DNA of 7,829 nucleotides from CAZXMB01 sp964641715 (GTDB lineage Bacteria > Desulfobacterota > BSN033 > UBA1163): contig CAZXMB010000141.1 in the NCBI GenBank assembly GCA_964641715.1, positions 1 to 7,829 on the forward strand, read 5' to 3'. Below, in pieces: positions 5,470-7,829 of this stretch; position 1 is the first letter of the stretch, and each line of letters begins with the position of its first letter. The notes beneath the pieces are model-generated. The model did no database searches and had not been told where the DNA came from. It saw nothing but the letters and a program-made list of their open reading frames with translations. Made by a program: the position numbers and the translations under genes.

Positions 5470-6618
5470 TTATCCCATTGCTTCTGCTAACAATTCCACC
5501 ACGTCCATCACGCGGATCTTTTCTTCATTCCCGGAAGTTTTAACGGCATCCTCCAGCGTGAGAACACACAGGGGACAGGCTGTGGCTAAAACCTCTGCAC
5601 CCAATTCCACTGCATCCTGAACCCGGATTTCGGCCAGACGCTGGCCTGTCTCCGAAGAAGATTCGCTCCACATCCTGCCTCCTCCGCCTTCGCAGCAGAG
5701 ACTCCTTTCACGGGAGCGGTCCAGTTCTTTAAAGACGAGTCCGGGGATAGCATTGAGCAAAGCTCTCGGTTCATCATAAAGGTTGTTCTGCTTGCCCAGG
5801 AAACAGGGGTCATGATAGGTCACGACCTGTTTGATCTCCTGCGAAAATGAAAGTTTTCCTTCCTCCAACTTTCTGGCAAGGAGCTGGGTCGTATGGAGGA
5901 CATCGAACTTTCCCTGAGGATATTCATTCTTAAAGGCATTAAACCCGTGGGGGCAGCCGGTGAGGATATGTTCGATTTCATAGGTTCCGAAGCGATGGAT
6001 GTTCCCCTCCACCAGCTCTTCAAAAAGCCCTGCCTCCCCCATTCTCCGGATCTCATTTCCGCAACACATCTCCTCGTTTCCAAGAATCCCGAAATCGATC
6101 TCGGCCTGGGTCAGGATGAAGAGAAGGGCCCTTGCAACCTCCTGGATTCGTGGATCAGAGGAGGCCGTGCATCCGACAAAATAGAGGAGTTCAGCGCGGT
6201 CTCCCTGAGAAAAGTCCTTGACCTTGAAACCTTCCGGCAGACCTTTCAGCCACTCTGTCCTCTTGTTCTTCGGTTTGCCCCAGGGGTTGCCATGCTTATA
6301 CGCATTTTCCATGGCCTCGATGATTGTTTTTGGAATGTGGCCCTCTTCGACCATGGTCCCCCTCATCCCGATGATCAGATCCATGGGTTTCAATCCACGG
6401 GGACAGCGGAGGGTACAGGTCTTGCAGGTCGTGCAGTCCCAGAGCTCTTCTTTTTCACCGATCCGGTCAAGGTTCTTTCCAAGGATCCCCTCGATCATGA
6501 GCCGTCGGATATTCAATTTCGATTTGAGCGAGACCGGACAGCCACCCGTACACTTCCCGCATTGATAGCATCCATAGAGATCGAATTTTTGAGCGAATGT
6601 CATTTCCGTTGACTGCAT
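5470..6618 (-). CDS. soluble HdrBC-like (HdrD-type) iron-sulfur protein with two CCG domains
   Basis: This 382-residue protein fuses an HdrC-like part with an HdrB-like part. The first part has two ferredoxin-type [4Fe-4S] motifs: C17/C20/C23/C27 (CYQCGKCTGGCPV) and C62/C65/C68/C72 (CTTCKTCTLRCPRG). The rest has two CCG domains, which in HdrB bind non-cubane [4Fe-4S] clusters. Domain 2 is complete: C272, C308-C309 (LCCEGGGG), C348-x2-C351. Domain 1 has C150, C185-C186-G and C222, but Gly 225 replaces the last cysteine (GCPHGF). No transmembrane helix is visible, so it differs from the heme-bearing membrane EtfAB:quinone oxidoreductases and should be cytoplasmic. Similar HdrBC-like subunits occur in the class II benzoyl-CoA reductase complex (BamD) and beside etf genes in syntrophs. 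The start at 6618 is fixed by a GAGGAGGAAG site; an upstream in-frame ATG at 6645 would translate that site. Likely role: relay between EtfAB or an acyl-CoA dehydrogenase and the NuoE/NuoG-like module. Partner assignment is inference. Confidence 0.88.
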   Translation of the reverse strand: MQSTEMTFAQKFDLYGCYQCGKCTGGCPVSLKSKLNIRRLMIEGILGKNLDRIGEKEELWDCTTCKTCTLRCPRGLKPMDLIIGMRGTMVEEGHIPKTIIEAMENAYKHGNPWGKPKNKRTEWLKGLPEGFKVKDFSQGDRAELLYFVGCTASSDPRIQEVARALLFILTQAEIDFGILGNEEMCCGNEIRRMGEAGLFEELVEGNIHRFGTYEIEHILTGCPHGFNAFKNEYPQGKFDVLHTTQLLARKLEEGKLSFSQEIKQVVTYHDPCFLGKQNNLYDEPRALLNAIPGLVFKELDRSRERSLCCEGGGGRMWSESSSETGQRLAEIRVQDAVELGAEVLATACPLCVLTLEDAVKTSGNEEKIRVMDVVELLAEAMG

Positions 6619-6626
6619 CCTATGTT

Positions 6627-6636
6627 CTTCCTCCTC
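6627..6636 (-). promoter_or_regulatory. strong ribosome binding site of the HdrBC-like gene
   Basis: The minus strand reads GAGGAGGAAG, 8 bases before the ATG at 6618. In the longer frame starting at 6645 these bases would be read as Glu codons (EEEE), a common sign of an over-extended start call. Confidence 0.85.
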
Positions 6637-6648
6637 AAATACCATGTA

Positions 6649-6676
6649 ATTTTATTCACAATTCCATTCGTAACAA
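6649..6676 (-). promoter_or_regulatory. possible sigma-70-type promoter upstream of the HdrBC-like gene
   Basis: In the 65-base spacer after the acyl-CoA dehydrogenase, the minus strand has TTGTTA (6671-6676), a 16-base spacer, and TAAAAT (6649-6654). Transcription would start shortly before the ribosome site at 6627-6636. The match is fair and the region AT-rich, so this could be chance; co-transcription from the dehydrogenase gene is equally possible. Confidence 0.3.
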
Positions 6677-6683
6677 ATTTACC

Positions 6684-7829
6684 TCATCCTTTCAATATCT
6701 CTCTTGAGATAACGATTCGCTGGACTTCAGAGGTCCCTTCATAAAGGGTCGTTCCTATCACATCCCTGAGGTAACGTTCAACCGGGTAATCCCTTGTATA
6801 ACCATAACCGCCCAGCATCTGGACGGAACGAATAGCAACTTTCCTGGCTGTCTCGGTGGCGAATAGTTTGGCCATGGAGGCCTCTTTGGTAAAGGGTTGT
6901 TTATTTTCCTTGAGATAGGCAGCCCGTAAAACCAGTAGCTGGGCTGCCTCCAACTCCGTATAGGAGTCAGCGATCATCCACTGAATGGCTTCGAAGGTTG
7001 AAAGGGGTTTACCGAAGGCTTCCCGTTCTTTCACATATCCGATGGCAAAATCAATTGCGCCGAATCCGATTCCCACGGCTAATGAACCGATGCCAATCCT
7101 TCCACCATCGAGCTCCATCATGGCGATCTGAAATCCTTCTCCCTCTTTGCCCAGTAGACAGTCAGCGGGGATGGTGCAATTGTCAAAGATCAATTCATTG
7201 GTGGAGGAGGCTCGATGGCCCATCTTTTCCTCGGCCTTTCCTATGATAAAACCCGGTGTTCCTTTTTCAACAACAAAGGCACTGATCCCTCTTCCTTTTC
7301 TTGCATTCCGGTCTGTCACCGCCCAGATGACGGTGACCCCCGAAGCGTCCCCACTCGTAATCAGGGTTTTGGAGCCGTTCAGAAGATAGGTGTCTCCCTT
7401 TCGGACGGCGGTGGTCCGGATATTGGCGGCATCTGATCCGGTATGGGGTTCGGTGATGGCAAACGAACCTGCTGGATACTCCCCACTGCATAACTTCTTA
7501 ATATGCTTTCTTTTTATCTCCTCCTGGCCGAATTCATAAAGGACCTCAGAGACCATATTGGTAACCGAGGTGGTGACCGCATGAGAGGCGCATCCCTTGG
7601 CAATCTCTGTGATCACAAGGCTGTAAGCGACCACTCCCACTTCAGATCCCCCGTATTCCAGAGGGATATTCATTCCCATCAATCCCAGATCAGCCATGCG
7701 CTTCAGATTTTGATAAGGGAATGTCTTCTCTTCATCATAGAGCGCAGCGACGGGTTTGATATTTTTTTCCGTGAAGTCCCTCACCATGTCACGGATCATT
7801 TCCTGTTCGGCTGTAAGTTTGAAATCCAT
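6684..7829 (-). CDS. acyl-CoA dehydrogenase
   Basis: This 381-residue FAD enzyme oxidises an acyl-CoA to the 2,3-enoyl-CoA and hands electrons to EtfAB. The three-part fold is visible: N-terminal helices from MDFKLTAEQEMIRDMV; the middle beta domain with FAITEPHTGSDA (123-134) and NGSKTLITSG (151-160); and the C-terminal helical domain with LDGGRIGI (240-247), R269 and FGKPL for FAD binding, MLGGYGYTRDYPVERYLRD (338-356) and the catalytic base E364 in YEGTSEVQR. Length and motifs match short/medium-chain bacterial enzymes (butyryl-CoA/glutaryl-CoA type); the exact substrate cannot be read from sequence. The ATG is the last codon of the window, so its ribosome site and upstream neighbour are not visible. 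The HdrBC-like gene follows after 65 bases in the same direction. A second acyl-CoA dehydrogenase gene lies at the far end of the same gene set. Confidence 0.95.
   Translation of the reverse strand: MDFKLTAEQEMIRDMVRDFTEKNIKPVAALYDEEKTFPYQNLKRMADLGLMGMNIPLEYGGSEVGVVAYSLVITEIAKGCASHAVTTSVTNMVSEVLYEFGQEEIKRKHIKKLCSGEYPAGSFAITEPHTGSDAANIRTTAVRKGDTYLLNGSKTLITSGDASGVTVIWAVTDRNARKGRGISAFVVEKGTPGFIIGKAEEKMGHRASSTNELIFDNCTIPADCLLGKEGEGFQIAMMELDGGRIGIGSLAVGIGFGAIDFAIGYVKEREAFGKPLSTFEAIQWMIADSYTELEAAQLLVLRAAYLKENKQPFTKEASMAKLFATETARKVAIRSVQMLGGYGYTRDYPVERYLRDVIGTTLYEGTSEVQRIVISREILKG

Noticed and set aside
5893..6612. 239-residue plus-strand ORF
   Set aside because: It is wholly antisense to the HdrBC-like gene, whose motifs are unmistakable; a codon-bias shadow.
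6619..6645. Nine-residue N-terminal extension of the HdrBC-like protein from an ATG at 6645
   Set aside because: Its Glu-rich codons are the ribosome site of the internal ATG at 6618, and no ribosome site precedes 6645.

Overview
All protein-coding genes in this window lie on the minus strand, so they are transcribed from high to low coordinates. In that order they are: an acyl-CoA dehydrogenase (7829-6684), a soluble HdrBC-like iron-sulfur protein with two CCG domains (6618-5470), a NuoE-like [2Fe-2S] subunit broken by an assembly gap (5443-4809), a 340-base gene-free stretch, a large NuoG/FdhA-like multi-FeS molybdopterin-family protein (4468-1946), etfB (1921-1130), etfA (1130-150), and the first 21 codons of a second acyl-CoA dehydrogenase (64-1). 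Intergenic spacing is short apart from the 340-base stretch, and etfB and etfA overlap by one base, so most of this looks like one operon or two adjacent ones.

The gene content suggests a strictly anaerobic bacterium that oxidises acyl-CoA compounds, such as fatty acids or the lower part of an aromatic pathway. Desulfobacterota or related syntrophic/sulfate-reducing lineages are the best guess from gene content, moderate GC and the style of the intergenic repeats. This is inference; there is no rRNA or marker gene to settle it. A run of exactly 100 Ns flanked by an exact 55-base duplication shows that the sequence is a scaffold from a draft, probably metagenomic, assembly.

A working model is that the acyl-CoA dehydrogenases pass electrons to EtfAB, and EtfAB passes them to the soluble HdrBC-like protein and/or the NuoE plus NuoG/FdhA-like module. 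No membrane segments are evident in any product, which argues for a cytoplasmic electron-transfer (possibly bifurcating or confurcating) complex rather than the membrane EtfAB:quinone route. The module is incomplete in two ways. The flavin/NADH subunit NuoF, normally encoded between NuoE and NuoG/FdhA, is absent. The NuoG/FdhA-like protein keeps all its FeS ligands but lacks the Sec/Cys-His pair of formate dehydrogenases, so it is probably an electron conduit and not a formate dehydrogenase.

Non-coding features include two adjacent degenerate heptanucleotide tandem repeats around a terminator-like hairpin after etfA. There are also two GC-rich palindromes of REP-like type. One lies in the 340-base stretch; the other is inside the 3' end of the NuoG/FdhA-like gene, where it encodes an odd C-terminal peptide.
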